In this document: positions 1 to 9,609 of the stretch, piece by piece
Numbering within the stretch: position 1 is the first letter of the stretch
Layout of the letters: the number at the start of each line of letters is the position of its first letter
DNA from: Candidatus Latescibacterota bacterium
GTDB taxonomy: Bacteria > Latescibacterota > UBA2968 > UBA8231
Length of the DNA stretch: 64,000 nucleotides
Assembly (NCBI GenBank): GCA_022826515.1
Contig: JAJDUT010000090.1
Location: 7,673-71,672 of the forward strand
Reading direction: 5' to 3'
The notes under the pieces: generated by a model
Databases searched by the model: none
The model's input: only the letters and a program-made list of their open reading frames with translations
What the model was told of the DNA's origin: nothing
Made by a program: the position numbers and the translations under genes

Positions 1-3000
1 GATATTGGCGACTTTCCTCTCCTCATCAGCAGAAAATGGAACGGGGTCTTCCAACAGCCGTTCGGAGACGAGAGGGGCGTCCAAAATGCGCTATGGATGA
101 TAAAGGAAGCACGAGATAAAGCGGCTCATCCTAGCCCACAGGACATAGACCTTGAATTCGCCAGAACTCACCTGTTTCACATCGCTGATGTGCTAGGCAA
201 GATCAATGTACCGACACAGAAGCAGGACGTGGAAGCGATCCGGGATCAACTCGCCAGCCCTACTAGCCAAAGCGATACCCCCGCATCAGCACCTGTCAAG
301 AGCCAGCCCGAAACGCCTGCATCCCGTTCGACCGGCGATCTCGCCCCTTGGCGGACGGTCATCCGTCCCAACCCTGATGTGGCCCGAGGCACCTTCCAAG
401 AGGCCGAGTTTGCCGCCGATCTCCAACAGGTCCACGACGGACGCGCCGACGCAACTCAGTACGGCAATCCGGTCAGCTTCTTCAACCATACCTACATCAC
501 CCCGGGCATCCGCACTTTGCTAGTAAACACCTTGAAGCGGCTCAGTGGCAACGGGGGCGATCCGGTTATCCAGACCAAAACGGGCTTTGGCGGCGGCAAA
601 ACTCATAGCCTCATCGCGCTCTATCATCTAGTGAATAGTACCGACGCTTTGACTAATCCGAGCGGAAACGGCCAATCCAAACAGACCTACAACGAGATAC
701 GCGGCATCCTAGAAGAGGCCGGGTTGGCCCCAAGTATTGGCGTTCAGGCTCGCATCGCCGTGCTCGACGGCACGTATCTTTCGCCCACTGATGCAGACAA
801 AACTCCAGACGGCGACCCGCTGAATACTCTGTGGGGTGCGATGGCGTACCAACTCGGTGGACAAGACGCCTACGACCTAGTCGGTCAAGCGGCGCGACAG
901 GAAACCGCGCCCGGCGGCGCTCAACTCGACCAGCTATTCGCACACGTCGGGCCGTGCGTCATCCTCATTGACGAACTTGTGGCGTATGTGCGCAATGCCG
1001 GAAACGCACAGGACAGCATCTTAACCTTTGTTCAGGCCCTCACTCAAGCAGTCCGTAGAAACAGCAGCACGGCCCTTGTAGTAACCTTGCCCGAAAGCAA
1101 TGTCGAGGCGGGAAGCGAGGGCGGTATGGAGGCCCTCAACCGACTTGAGCACCTTCTAGGACGCATTGAGGCTGTGTGGGAACCCCTTGAGACTAACGAA
1201 GCGTTTGAGGTGGTGCGCCGCAGACTGTTCGGAAATGACATAGACGAGGCCGAAAGGGATCGCACCTGCGAAGCCTTCGCAGCTATGTACAGTAGGGCGA
1301 GGAACGAGTACCCCCGCGAGGCCGGCGAGCAGCACTACCTTGAGCGGCTGCGAGCCTGCTACCCCATCCACCCGGAGATTTTCGACCGCCTCTATTTGGA
1401 TTGGTCTTCTATTACCCAGTTCCAGCGCACACGCGGCGTCCTGCGGATGATGGCCAACTGCGTCAGTCGCCTCTATTTGGACAATGATCACTCCCCGCTG
1501 ATCATGCCGGCCAATCTGACCTTGAGTGATACGGCACTGGCTAACGAATTTGTCAGACTGCTTGGTAGCCAATGGGGGCCAGTCCTGTCAGAGGTAGATA
1601 GTAATAACTCCAGAGCCGACAACATTGATCGGGCATCCCAGCGATTCGGCGATGTCGGTGGTGCCGCTCGGCGCATAGCCCGCACGATATTCCTCGGCAG
1701 CTCCGGCAGCGGTGCCGTCAAGGGCATTGATTCCCGTCAGATCCGCCTCGGAGTGGTCCAGCCTAAACACGGTGTCGCGGTGTACAACGATGCTCTCGGC
1801 CAAATTAGCGGCGATCTCTACTACCTTTATAGTAATGAGGGACGGTATTACTTCCACGCCGAAGAAAACCTCAACAAGGTCGCCACGGATCGCGCCGCTG
1901 CCCTAAGCGGAAGAGACATTAACGATCACATCGTCGCGCAGTTGCAAGAGGCAGGCGGACGACGACCAGACGTTATCGTCTGCCCAGCTAACTCCGGGGA
2001 TGTGCCCGACGCGGATGTGGTGCGCCTCGTGCTTTTGCTCCCTGATATGTCACTGCCGAGTCGAGCCAGCGAGAAAGACGACGCTGAGCCAGAAGTGCAG
2101 CGGATACTACAGTACTGCGGCGACAACCCCCGTGTCCGCAGGAATACCCTGCTCTTTCTGGCGGCGAGAAAAGACGAGATTCGCGATCTGAACAACAGGG
2201 TCAAGACTTTCCTTGCTTGGCATTCTATCGTCAACGGCGAGCGCCGGATCGAAAACCTCTCAGGCGACCGTCTTAAACAGGCTCAGAGCAGTCTCAGAGC
2301 AGCAGAAGCAGAGGTGCGAACTGCCTTAGTCAGAGCCTATCGCTGGGTTATAGCTCCGGTTCAAGACGATCCGCAGAAGACTGAATACCGCTTGATCGTC
2401 TCTCAGATTGACGCCACGGATGGTGAGATCATCAACAATGCCTTCGACAAGTTCATCGGAGACGAGGCCCTCGTAGAGAACATAAGCCCTTCGGCGCTAG
2501 CTACCATGTTGAAGCAGTACGTATGGAATAATCCTAATCACCAAGACCACATTAGCATAGATGTCTTGTGGGATATGATGACCAGCTATATGTACATGCA
2601 CCGTCTCCGCAGTAGAGCTGTCCTGCAACATTGTATCGAACAAGGTGTGTCCGACGGTGCTTTCGGCTACGCCGAGTCCTATTATGGGGAGCAGTACGAG
2701 GGGATGCGCTTCCGCGAACAGATCGGTAGCTTGTCGTTCAATGCGGGCGAGCCCAGCGCAACGTTGCTGGTCAATCCCGAGATGGCGTCACTCGTACTGG
2801 AAGAAAGACCGCTGGAGAAGGAACAGTCAGCACAAGAGCCACCCCCTAGTACTCCTACCGACGGCTCTCAATCACCCCAGCCTGCGTCTCCCTCAACGCC
2901 GCATGGTCCCAATCGCATCGTCGCAAGCAAGACGACTGAGAATGACGTATCGCTGGACGACATCAACCAGTTACGTGAGGAGATAATCCGCACCCTACGC

Positions 3001-3132
3001 GATGGCGGCGGCACAATAACCGTTACCATCACCATCACGGCGGACAAGGCCGATGGCTTCTCCGAGAGTACGGCCCGCGCCGTGCGTGAGAATAGTGTAC
3101 AGCTTGGAATGGACTTCAAGGGGCTTGACTAG
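1..3132 (+). CDS. HEPN-DUF499 ATPase, 5' end outside the window
   Basis: The reading frame is open from base 1, so this gene starts upstream; an ATG at 97 lies inside it and is probably not the start. Numbering from base 1, residues 38-43 form R-D-K-A-A-H, the Rx4-6H motif of HEPN RNases, in a context resembling the Swt1-like HEPN domain. A linker rich in S, P and T (about 80-110) leads to a large P-loop ATPase of the DUF499 type: Walker A GFGGGKT at 195-201 and Walker B VILIDE at 320-325. A low-complexity P/S/T linker precedes a short C-terminal basic/beta segment. DUF499 proteins recur beside DUF1156 methyltransferases in predicted defence islands, and one follows at 4450. The likely role is an ATP-driven sensor or effector; the RNase activity is inferred from the motif only. 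Confidence 0.85.
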   Translation, partial: DIGDFPLLISRKWNGVFQQPFGDERGVQNALWMIKEARDKAAHPSPQDIDLEFARTHLFHIADVLGKINVPTQKQDVEAIRDQLASPTSQSDTPASAPVKSQPETPASRSTGDLAPWRTVIRPNPDVARGTFQEAEFAADLQQVHDGRADATQYGNPVSFFNHTYITPGIRTLLVNTLKRLSGNGGDPVIQTKTGFGGGKTHSLIALYHLVNSTDALTNPSGNGQSKQTYNEIRGILEEAGLAPSIGVQARIAVLDGTYLSPTDADKTPDGDPLNTLWGAMAYQLGGQDAYDLVGQAARQETAPGGAQLDQLFAHVGPCVILIDELVAYVRNAGNAQDSILTFVQALTQAVRRNSSTALVVTLPESNVEAGSEGGMEALNRLEHLLGRIEAVWEPLETNEAFEVVRRRLFGNDIDEAERDRTCEAFAAMYSRARNEYPREAGEQHYLERLRACYPIHPEIFDRLYLDWSSITQFQRTRGVLRMMANCVSRLYLDNDHSPLIMPANLTLSDTALANEFVRLLGSQWGPVLSEVDSNNSRADNIDRASQRFGDVGGAARRIARTIFLGSSGSGAVKGIDSRQIRLGVVQPKHGVAVYNDALGQISGDLYYLYSNEGRYYFHAEENLNKVATDRAAALSGRDINDHIVAQLQEAGGRRPDVIVCPANSGDVPDADVVRLVLLLPDMSLPSRASEKDDAEPEVQRILQYCGDNPRVRRNTLLFLAARKDEIRDLNNRVKTFLAWHSIVNGERRIENLSGDRLKQAQSSLRAAEAEVRTALVRAYRWVIAPVQDDPQKTEYRLIVSQIDATDGEIINNAFDKFIGDEALVENISPSALATMLKQYVWNNPNHQDHISIDVLWDMMTSYMYMHRLRSRAVLQHCIEQGVSDGAFGYAESYYGEQYEGMRFREQIGSLSFNAGEPSATLLVNPEMASLVLEERPLEKEQSAQEPPPSTPTDGSQSPQPASPSTPHGPNRIVASKTTENDVSLDDINQLREEIIRTLRDGGGTITVTITITADKADGFSESTARAVRENSVQLGMDFKGLD

Positions 3133-3158
3133 CAGATCGTACCAATGAGATTGATTCT

Positions 3159-4067
3159 ATGAGGTACTATTTAACTCGTGCGACATTCGGAGCGACCGAT
3201 CTTGAAATCGATGAGAACGAATACGAGGACTACAAGGAGTCAAGTAAGGTGCTATCGAGCTGCCTGTCCCTTGAGAAGAGCTATGAGATTCTGATCTCAA
3301 ACTACATCGATCTGGAAAATGAGCAGCTAGCGTGGGCAACACTTGGCATGGTACGGAACGTTTCAGACGATGATTTTTTTAACGCAACACTCTTGTTAGA
3401 TCGGCGAATGGCGAATTTTTTGGCAACAGCCCGTCTGCATATTGATCATCTTCAGAAGCGAGGGGGAGACTGCATGAAAGGCCGGTCCATTGAAGAAGTG
3501 AAGACCGTCATTAAGTCGTTCTGTGATGCTGAAAAAGCTGCCAAACCGGAGTATAAATTCATGTGGGATCTCCGAAATGAGGTGCTCCACGCGAACTTGG
3601 CAACTCACTGGTTCAGTTTCTTTACACGTCGGATGAACTCATTTGATGATCCAATCCCAAAGTTTGAATTCTCCTTAAACTTCGGATCGTTAAAATCGTC
3701 ATTAGCTACTGGTTTTAAACAGGGGGAACTCGATGCCATCTCAAGTGACGACCAAGTCGAGTTGATGTCGATTACTAGGGTCTATATGGAATCCCTCAGT
3801 ACCATTCAAGTAAAGTTTAGGGAGTACGTAGCAGAGTCGGTTAATCAAGCGCGTAGCAGAATGGAGGAGGCTTTCTGTCGATACAGAGAAGTATGTGAAG
3901 ATAACCTGACCTACCTAGAGCTTTGGAAAATCAACGGCTCGGATAAGATCGCTGAGGAGTCAGCCTTTTCCTTGTTCCATGATGACCAGCGCATTCAGTT
4001 ACAAGATAAGAACCATGAGCTCGTCAACTTGCGTAACAGCCATGTAACTGGAAAACAGGCCGGGTGA
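3159..4067 (+). CDS. HEPN-like protein of the DUF499/DUF1156 block
   Basis: A 302-residue protein with no family I can name. It is mostly helical, and residues 139-144 read R-N-E-V-L-H, matching the Rx4H catalytic motif of HEPN RNases, within a stretch (FMWDLRNEVLHANL) very like the HEPN core helix. No signal peptide or membrane segment is visible. It starts 26 bp after the DUF499 gene on the same strand and is visibly more AT-rich, so co-transcription is likely. It could be a second HEPN toxin or a pseudo-HEPN partner that binds or restrains the upstream HEPN domain. The motif is seen directly; the activity is inferred. Confidence 0.65.
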   Translation: MRYYLTRATFGATDLEIDENEYEDYKESSKVLSSCLSLEKSYEILISNYIDLENEQLAWATLGMVRNVSDDDFFNATLLLDRRMANFLATARLHIDHLQKRGGDCMKGRSIEEVKTVIKSFCDAEKAAKPEYKFMWDLRNEVLHANLATHWFSFFTRRMNSFDDPIPKFEFSLNFGSLKSSLATGFKQGELDAISSDDQVELMSITRVYMESLSTIQVKFREYVAESVNQARSRMEEAFCRYREVCEDNLTYLELWKINGSDKIAEESAFSLFHDDQRIQLQDKNHELVNLRNSHVTGKQAG

Positions 4068-4300
4068 CCAAGGTAATGACCAAATCCTCAACAAATCCTC
4101 AAGGTTCTAACCGTGTGCAAGAACGTGACGCCATGTTGAAGGAGGCACTAGCTCAACCAAGGGTCCGTGAAATTATGCGGGTTTACCAAAACTACCAGAA
4201 GGCAGATAAGGGGCTTGATCCGTACCGTCTGGCGACTAAACGTCCAGAAAAATCGCTAACAACTGACCGTGCTAACTTACAATGCGTAAAAAGCGTCTAA
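4064..4300 (+). CDS. Small hypothetical protein
   Basis: A 78-residue hydrophilic, basic protein. The GTG start at 4064 overlaps the stop of the previous gene by four bases (GTGA), which suggests translational coupling; an in-frame ATG lies at 4076. The centre is a predicted helix (residues about 20-50) and there is no recognisable domain. Its place between the HEPN-like gene and the DUF1156 methyltransferase suggests an accessory role, but nothing in the sequence says which. Confidence 0.45.
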   Translation: MTKVMTKSSTNPQGSNRVQERDAMLKEALAQPRVREIMRVYQNYQKADKGLDPYRLATKRPEKSLTTDRANLQCVKSV

Positions 4301-4422
4301 GAAAGGCTTTATTAATGGCAAAGACAATGGTCGAAATTCCCGACCACAAAATGGCAAAGTTGGAAGCCTACAAAGACCGTTTAGGCGATCTATTGTTGCA
4401 AGTTCAAGAAGAACTGGCGTGA
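4282..4422 (+). CDS. Small ORF upstream of the DUF1156 gene
   Basis: A 46-codon ORF from an ATG at 4282, or 35 codons from the ATG at 4315. It overlaps the preceding small gene by 19 bp and ends 27 bp before the methyltransferase. The shorter product begins MAKTMVEIPDHKMAKLEAY and is a compact amphipathic helix with many hydrophobic heptad positions. No strong ribosome binding site is visible for either start. It may be a real microprotein or simply leader sequence. Confidence 0.3.
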   Translation: MRKKRLRKALLMAKTMVEIPDHKMAKLEAYKDRLGDLLLQVQEELA

Positions 4423-4449
4423 AGGCCTACTGTAATTCTGATCTCTGAT

Positions 4450-7275
4450 ATGACTACCCCAATCCCATATCGCCGCAAACTCATTGAGGTTGACCTGCCC
4501 CTCGACGACATCAATCGCGAGTCTGCCCGCGAGAAGTCCATCCGGCACGGCCATCCTTCGACTCTGCATCTGTGGTGGGCACGTCGTCCGCTGGCGGCTT
4601 GCCGCGCCGTCATTTTCGCCAGTATGGTGGACGATCCGGCAGACTGTCCCGATGAGTTCCCCACTGATGCGGCTCGACGAGAGGAGCGCGAGCGGCTCCA
4701 CGACATCATTCGGCGACTTGTCAAATGGGAGAACACCAACGAAAGGGAAACCGTAGGCAGAGAACTCTTGGCGGAAGCGCGATACGAAATTGCTTGCTCC
4801 GTGGCGCGTACACGCGGCGAAACTGCGCCTACCGATCCGGCGGAATTACTGCGCTATCTCAACGACAATGTCCGGCCAGTTTACGATCCCTTCGCCGGCG
4901 GCGGCTCCATACCCCTCGAAGCGCAACGGCTTGGGCTGCGAGCGGTCGCCTCTGATCTTAACCCGGTGGCTGTGCTCATTAACAAGGCATTGATCGAACT
5001 GCCACCCAAATTCAAAAGCCGCCCGCCCGTCAACCCCGATGCCGACCGCATGGCAATGACCGTAGGTGTGGGCGAAAAGGCGCGGCGTCTTCCTTGGCGC
5101 GGCGCTGCGGGCCTAGCCAACGACATCCGCTATTACGGCCGTTGGATACGCGAGGAGTCGGTTAAGCGGATCGGCCATCTCTATCCGCAGGTGAAACTAG
5201 CCGACGAAACGAACGCTACCGTAATCGCGTGGCTTTGGGCACGCACCATTCCCTGCCCCAACCCCGCATGTGGCATCGCAATGCCACTAATGGCCACATT
5301 CCAATTATCCAAAAAGAAAGGCAATGAACACTGGATCAAGCCCGTCATTGACCGCGACAAAAATAGCATCTCCTTTGTGGTACAGAACCACAACGCCGGT
5401 GTCCCCGAAAGCGGCACAGTGAACAGAAACGGCGCAACCTGTCTTGGCTGCGGCGGCGCGGTAAAACTTCCCTATGTGCGTGAGCAAGGACGAGCAGGAA
5501 ACATGGGAGAGCAAATGACGGCCATTGTCGCCGAGGGGAACCGCAAGCGACTATTCCTGTCTCCCACCGAAGAGCATACCCAAGCCGCTTTGAATGCCAA
5601 CTCTGCTTGGCGTCCTAATGGAAGTTTGCCTGAGCGAGCACTGAGCATTAGGGCACAGATTTACGGGTTTACGGAGTGGCACAAACTTTTTACTGAACGC
5701 CAGCTAACCGCGCTGACGACCTTTAGCGACTTGCTGCCGGAAGTTCGCAGTTCGGCTCTGGAACATGGAGCGTCAGCGGAATATGCTGACGCTATTTGTA
5801 CGTATCTTGCACTTGCTGTTGGCAGGACAGCCGAAAGTGGTTGCAGCTTTGCTAGATGGCATAATTCCCGTGATATTGTCACCGGGGTTTTCGGAAGACA
5901 GGGAATTGGGATGGTTTGGGATTTTGCTGAAGGTAATCGTTTCTGCAATTCATCGGGTAACTGGTTGGGACAAGTTGAATGGATAGCTAAGGTTATTGAG
6001 AGTCTTCCTGTTGATGTGAATGTAGGGGAAGTACACCAAGCGGACGCCTCCACGACGGTCCATGCTAAGAACAGGCCTATCATCGTCACCGATCCTCCCT
6101 ACTACGATAACATACACTATGCTGATTCATCAGACTTTTTCTATGTCTGGCTGCGCCCATTGCTTCGTGACACCTATCCTGACTTGTTTGCTGGCATACT
6201 GACTCCCAAAAACGAGGAAATGGTTGCCAACCGATTCCGTTTTGAAAATTACAGTCAACAATTTGAGGCCCAGCTAAGCAAGACGCTGCGGTTAATACGG
6301 GAACGCTGCTCGGCTGAGTTCCCATCGTCCATCTTCTATGCCTACAAGCAGCAGGAGGAAAAACGTGGAGGCAGAGCCTCCACCGGCTGGGAAACCATGC
6401 TATCCGCCGTTGTCTCGGCTGGCTTTCAAATAATTGGTACTTGGCCGGTGCGAACTGAGATGACCGTGAGGGCAAACGCTAGGGGCACCAACGCCCTTGC
6501 TTCCTCCGTCGTCCTCGTCTGTCGTCCGCGCCTCAAGGATGCACCCATTGCCACGCGCCGCCAATTCCTTGATGCGCTGGAGAAAGAACTGCCCGAGGCC
6601 CTCGACCAACTCACCCGCGAAGGTCACATCGCTCCGACTGATCTAGCGCAAGCCGCCATCGGGCCGGGGATGCAGATTTACTCGCGCTACAGCCGCGTAG
6701 AGACCATAAGCGGAGAGCCGGTGCCGGTCCGCGAGGCCCTAGCGGCCATTAACCGCGCCATCGCCGATTACGACGAGCGGCAGGAAGGCGATTTGGACGC
6801 AGAGAGCCGCTTCTGCCTCGACTGGCTGAAACAGCACGGCTATAAGATAGGCCTGTACGACAAGGCCGAGACGCTGGCCCGCGCCAAAAATGTAGCCATC
6901 GGCAAATTGCAAAATCTGGACCGTCTGCTCATCGCTGAAGGGGGTGTTGTGCAGCTTTTGTCTATAGACGAATACAGCGACGATCGCCCATTGTCCCTCG
7001 GTAACATGGCGGCGTGGGAAGGCTGCTTCCGCATAGCTTATCACCTAAATCGCGAGGATGGCGACGGCATCCCCGGGGCGGCACGTGTTGCACAGTCCAT
7101 GGACGGCCACGTTGATGCAGTCGAGCGATTAGCGCGCATCCTCTACAATCACTACGACCGAAAGGGAGATTCACAAAACGCGCTTGTCTTCAATAATCTC
7201 GTCACCGCGTGGCAAGACATCCTTTCTGCCCTTTCAAGGACGAAAGAAGATGAACAAGGCCAGCTATTCCGATAA
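4450..7275 (+). CDS. DUF1156 DNA methyltransferase
   Basis: A 941-residue SAM-dependent amino-methyltransferase. The N-terminus has the typical DUF1156 opening (IREKSIRHGHPSTLHLWWARRPLA type). Motif I is DPFAGGGS at 146-153 and the catalytic motif IV is DPPY at 548-551, followed by YDNIHYADSSDFFYVWL. Between them lie C269-x4-C274 and C331-x2-C334, a likely zinc knuckle. The DPPY motif fits N6-adenine or N4-cytosine methylation of DNA. Family members accompany DUF499 ATPases, as here. No sequence-specific nuclease is fused to it, so the nuclease function may come from the HEPN, GIY-YIG or PIN neighbours. The target site cannot be read from the sequence. Confidence 0.9.
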   Translation: MTTPIPYRRKLIEVDLPLDDINRESAREKSIRHGHPSTLHLWWARRPLAACRAVIFASMVDDPADCPDEFPTDAARREERERLHDIIRRLVKWENTNERETVGRELLAEARYEIACSVARTRGETAPTDPAELLRYLNDNVRPVYDPFAGGGSIPLEAQRLGLRAVASDLNPVAVLINKALIELPPKFKSRPPVNPDADRMAMTVGVGEKARRLPWRGAAGLANDIRYYGRWIREESVKRIGHLYPQVKLADETNATVIAWLWARTIPCPNPACGIAMPLMATFQLSKKKGNEHWIKPVIDRDKNSISFVVQNHNAGVPESGTVNRNGATCLGCGGAVKLPYVREQGRAGNMGEQMTAIVAEGNRKRLFLSPTEEHTQAALNANSAWRPNGSLPERALSIRAQIYGFTEWHKLFTERQLTALTTFSDLLPEVRSSALEHGASAEYADAICTYLALAVGRTAESGCSFARWHNSRDIVTGVFGRQGIGMVWDFAEGNRFCNSSGNWLGQVEWIAKVIESLPVDVNVGEVHQADASTTVHAKNRPIIVTDPPYYDNIHYADSSDFFYVWLRPLLRDTYPDLFAGILTPKNEEMVANRFRFENYSQQFEAQLSKTLRLIRERCSAEFPSSIFYAYKQQEEKRGGRASTGWETMLSAVVSAGFQIIGTWPVRTEMTVRANARGTNALASSVVLVCRPRLKDAPIATRRQFLDALEKELPEALDQLTREGHIAPTDLAQAAIGPGMQIYSRYSRVETISGEPVPVREALAAINRAIADYDERQEGDLDAESRFCLDWLKQHGYKIGLYDKAETLARAKNVAIGKLQNLDRLLIAEGGVVQLLSIDEYSDDRPLSLGNMAAWEGCFRIAYHLNREDGDGIPGAARVAQSMDGHVDAVERLARILYNHYDRKGDSQNALVFNNLVTAWQDILSALSRTKEDEQGQLFR

Positions 7276-7624
7276 CCTGTTTGCCAAGAAGTACCAATTA
7301 GAAAACAACCTGTGCCCATTCAACCGGGAGGAGGTACAAAAGCTACCGAAGGATCGTTATGGCCTATATGCTCTATGGCTACCCGATGAGATAGAAAGTG
7401 CCCACGAACGGCTCTACATTGGTAGGTCCACAACCTGCGTCCGCCGACGCTTACTGGAACACTTGGCGAACGAGGCTAATCCCGAACTGCGACGCCAACT
7501 CCGCATGTTCCCCGACCTAGTAGAGTTCTCGGTAACATTCACCGAAAATGAAGAAGAAACCCGCGAGTTGGAGGCCACTATCATTCGAGCTTGGCAACCC
7601 GAAACCAACCGAAATCTGCTGTAA
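7250..7624 (+). CDS. GIY-YIG domain protein
   Basis: From the ATG at 7250 (purine-rich AGGACGAAAGAAG just upstream) this is a 124-residue single-domain protein that overlaps the methyltransferase end by 26 bp. GLY at 38-40 and YIG at 56-58 give the GIY-YIG signature; R67 and E109 sit where the family's catalytic Arg and metal-binding Glu are expected. There is no DNA-binding extension, so specificity would have to come from a partner. Translational overlap ties it to the DUF1156 gene as its probable nuclease. The frame is open upstream to 7184, but that start has no support. A degenerate copy of its 3' end lies at 12935-12988. Confidence 0.85.
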   Translation: MNKASYSDNLFAKKYQLENNLCPFNREEVQKLPKDRYGLYALWLPDEIESAHERLYIGRSTTCVRRRLLEHLANEANPELRRQLRMFPDLVEFSVTFTENEEETRELEATIIRAWQPETNRNLL

Positions 7625-7648
7625 CAGGTATTTCGTCGCAGAACGGTC

Positions 7649-8146
7649 ATGAATAACAAACGGCGCTTACTCATCCTATCGTGTTCACAACGCAAACGTG
7701 CTTCTCACGAGCCGTTACCTGCGATTGATCGCTACAATGGTCCGCTATTTTTTGTTTTACGTCGTTTCCTCCGTGAATGTCCGCGTCAGGCAAGGCTGCT
7801 TGATGTGTACATCTTATCTGCGGCCTATGGGCTTATTCCAATGAACTTTCCAACCACATTATATGAACGAAAGATGAGCATATCGCGTACCATTGAACTG
7901 CAATCCCAAATAACTACAGTATTTTCAAGCATCCGACTTGACAATTACATCTCAATATGTTTTGTACTCGGAAGGACCTACCTGAAGGCTTTTGAGGGGT
8001 TGCAAGATCGGGTGCCAGCCGATACAGGCTCAATTGTTGCTTACGGTCCGATGGGCAAAAGACAGACGCAACTCAAAAAATGGCTGTGGAGAGAAGGTTC
8101 CTCCACTCTTACTGAAAGGAATCTTGATGAAGTTGGAAATTATTGA
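7649..8146 (+). CDS. YaaA/DUF6884-like protein
   Basis: A 165-residue protein. SCSQRKR at 11-17 after a hydrophobic strand, then D-R-Y-x-G-P-L-F and SAAYGLIP near 57-64, match the pattern of DUF6884/YaaA-related proteins (a strand ending in S-C-S, then 'ILSAxxGLI'). Relatives of this fold occur with 7-deazaguanine transglycosylases, and a DpdA-like gene lies four genes downstream, which suggests a joint role in modified-base chemistry. It is the first gene of the AT-rich cassette. Family assignment is by motif only; function is inferred. Confidence 0.6.
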   Translation: MNNKRRLLILSCSQRKRASHEPLPAIDRYNGPLFFVLRRFLRECPRQARLLDVYILSAAYGLIPMNFPTTLYERKMSISRTIELQSQITTVFSSIRLDNYISICFVLGRTYLKAFEGLQDRVPADTGSIVAYGPMGKRQTQLKKWLWREGSSTLTERNLDEVGNY

Positions 8147-8543
8147 ATGCTCGACATGTGAGAAGATAGAGACCTACTCTGTGCAAGATTTCTCCATGCT
8201 TGACTTTCAGGAATGGAAGGAGCAAGACGAGAGCGAAGTTACGATTAACTTGGCTGATTTTTCAGATACAGTGGCTGCTCTAAATTCAGAGGATTCTGCA
8301 ACTCAAGAACCTGTCTCGGATTCAAGAAAGGTTGATTTTTATTTGCCAACTCCGTTGATAAAGAAGGCTTTTGATCAACTCACAAAATTGCAAATGGACA
8401 CGGAAGAAGTCGCTGATCAATTTGCGGATCGGTTTTCTACGCCGGAGTTGAAATCAAGCACTGTTCTATCCGCTATAGCAACAGAAATCTTGCAGACCTA
8501 TCACCCGTATTCTGAATACAAAGTGAGAATTTCTGATGGATAG
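8127..8543 (+). CDS. Hypothetical acidic protein
   Basis: With the ATG at 8127 (GAAAGGA upstream, overlapping the previous gene by 20 bp) the product is 138 residues, strongly acidic and without cysteine clusters apart from an N-terminal C-S-T-C. The second half looks helical. I do not recognise a family. Both ends overlap neighbouring genes, so it is part of a translationally coupled operon; a small acidic protein next to a PIN nuclease could be an inhibitor or adaptor, but this is a guess from position. Confidence 0.6.
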   Translation: MKLEIIECSTCEKIETYSVQDFSMLDFQEWKEQDESEVTINLADFSDTVAALNSEDSATQEPVSDSRKVDFYLPTPLIKKAFDQLTKLQMDTEEVADQFADRFSTPELKSSTVLSAIATEILQTYHPYSEYKVRISDG

Positions 8544-9606
8544 TCGATCATTAAAATTAGATGAGTTCATTGCTGAATATCGATTCTGGGGCGAATGGGA
8601 AGTTTCCTATACAGATGGTACACATTTACCTAAAGACGAGTATGTGAAACTTGGCGACATTACAGTTGATGCAGACGAGGAAGTTGCACGACGTTATCCG
8701 ATTTTACCTTTTACTTTTTCGCCTGTGCCGAATAAAAAAATAAAATGTCGTTTCTCTGAGTTATCCAAAGACAAAAAAGAAGAGAACGCGAATCGAGCAA
8801 AAAAAATTATACGTGATCAACTCGCCGACAGTATGGTACGAACTGGGCTTCTACGCCCTAATTTTTGCCTGATGGAAGAACAGATTGTCGAGATGAGATT
8901 TCGGGAGGTGATAAAAAAGATCGCAGAACTTGGTTACTTAATACTCGTCGCTGATACGAGTGCCTTGCGACGAGGAGCTATTTCTTTTTTGCACAAAATT
9001 CTATCCAATGTGCTAATTTGGACCGTCGTTCCGGTTTTTGTTATGACCGAAATACAACGACAAGTTAAAGAATTGAATGAAATTCGGAGAAAAAGCGACG
9101 GAGGCTCTCACCTTGGAAAATGTAATGTGCTTGGGATGCGTCCACAGGTCTCAGTCATTAGCCGAGAATTGAATCACATCCGCCAGTGGCGGCCTGTAGA
9201 GATGCTAACGACCCTCTCTGAACACCTAGGCCAATCCAACGGTAAATCAAACATCGACCGTTTGATTATTGAAAGTGTGAAAAACCTCCAGCGAGAACGA
9301 GGACTTCACCAAGGTGTCTATCTTATCACCGGGGATAAGGATATGGCTTCGCTTGCGACATTAGAAAATCAAGGAAGCCTCTACTTTGGTGTTCCACCAA
9401 TATCCTCAGAGATTAGCTCCGTTCGATATGATTCTCACAACAGTAAACTGATCTTAACGCCTATACATTATCTACTGTGGGATTTAACGCAGGTCTTCAG
9501 TACGATTCGTATTGAGAATGGGGAGCGCAAATATGAACTCGCTTATTACTCACAGGCTCGTGGAGGATTCTTTGCTCACGATGTGATGGAGATACAGGAG
9601 TTATGA
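8536..9606 (+). CDS. PIN-domain nuclease with N-terminal extension
   Basis: A 356-residue protein overlapping the previous gene by 8 bp. The PIN fold begins near residue 130 with the acidic set expected of the family: D140 (VADTSAL), E172 (MTEIQ), D241 (NIDRLII) and D267/D269 (TGDKDMA). The first 130 residues are helical and unassigned, and about 70 residues follow the PIN core. It is much longer than VapC-type toxins (about 130 residues) and has no VapB-like partner, so it is more likely an operon effector RNase than a free toxin. Substrate is unknown. Confidence 0.75.
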   Translation: MDSRSLKLDEFIAEYRFWGEWEVSYTDGTHLPKDEYVKLGDITVDADEEVARRYPILPFTFSPVPNKKIKCRFSELSKDKKEENANRAKKIIRDQLADSMVRTGLLRPNFCLMEEQIVEMRFREVIKKIAELGYLILVADTSALRRGAISFLHKILSNVLIWTVVPVFVMTEIQRQVKELNEIRRKSDGGSHLGKCNVLGMRPQVSVISRELNHIRQWRPVEMLTTLSEHLGQSNGKSNIDRLIIESVKNLQRERGLHQGVYLITGDKDMASLATLENQGSLYFGVPPISSEISSVRYDSHNSKLILTPIHYLLWDLTQVFSTIRIENGERKYELAYYSQARGGFFAHDVMEIQEL

Positions 9607-9609
9607 AAA

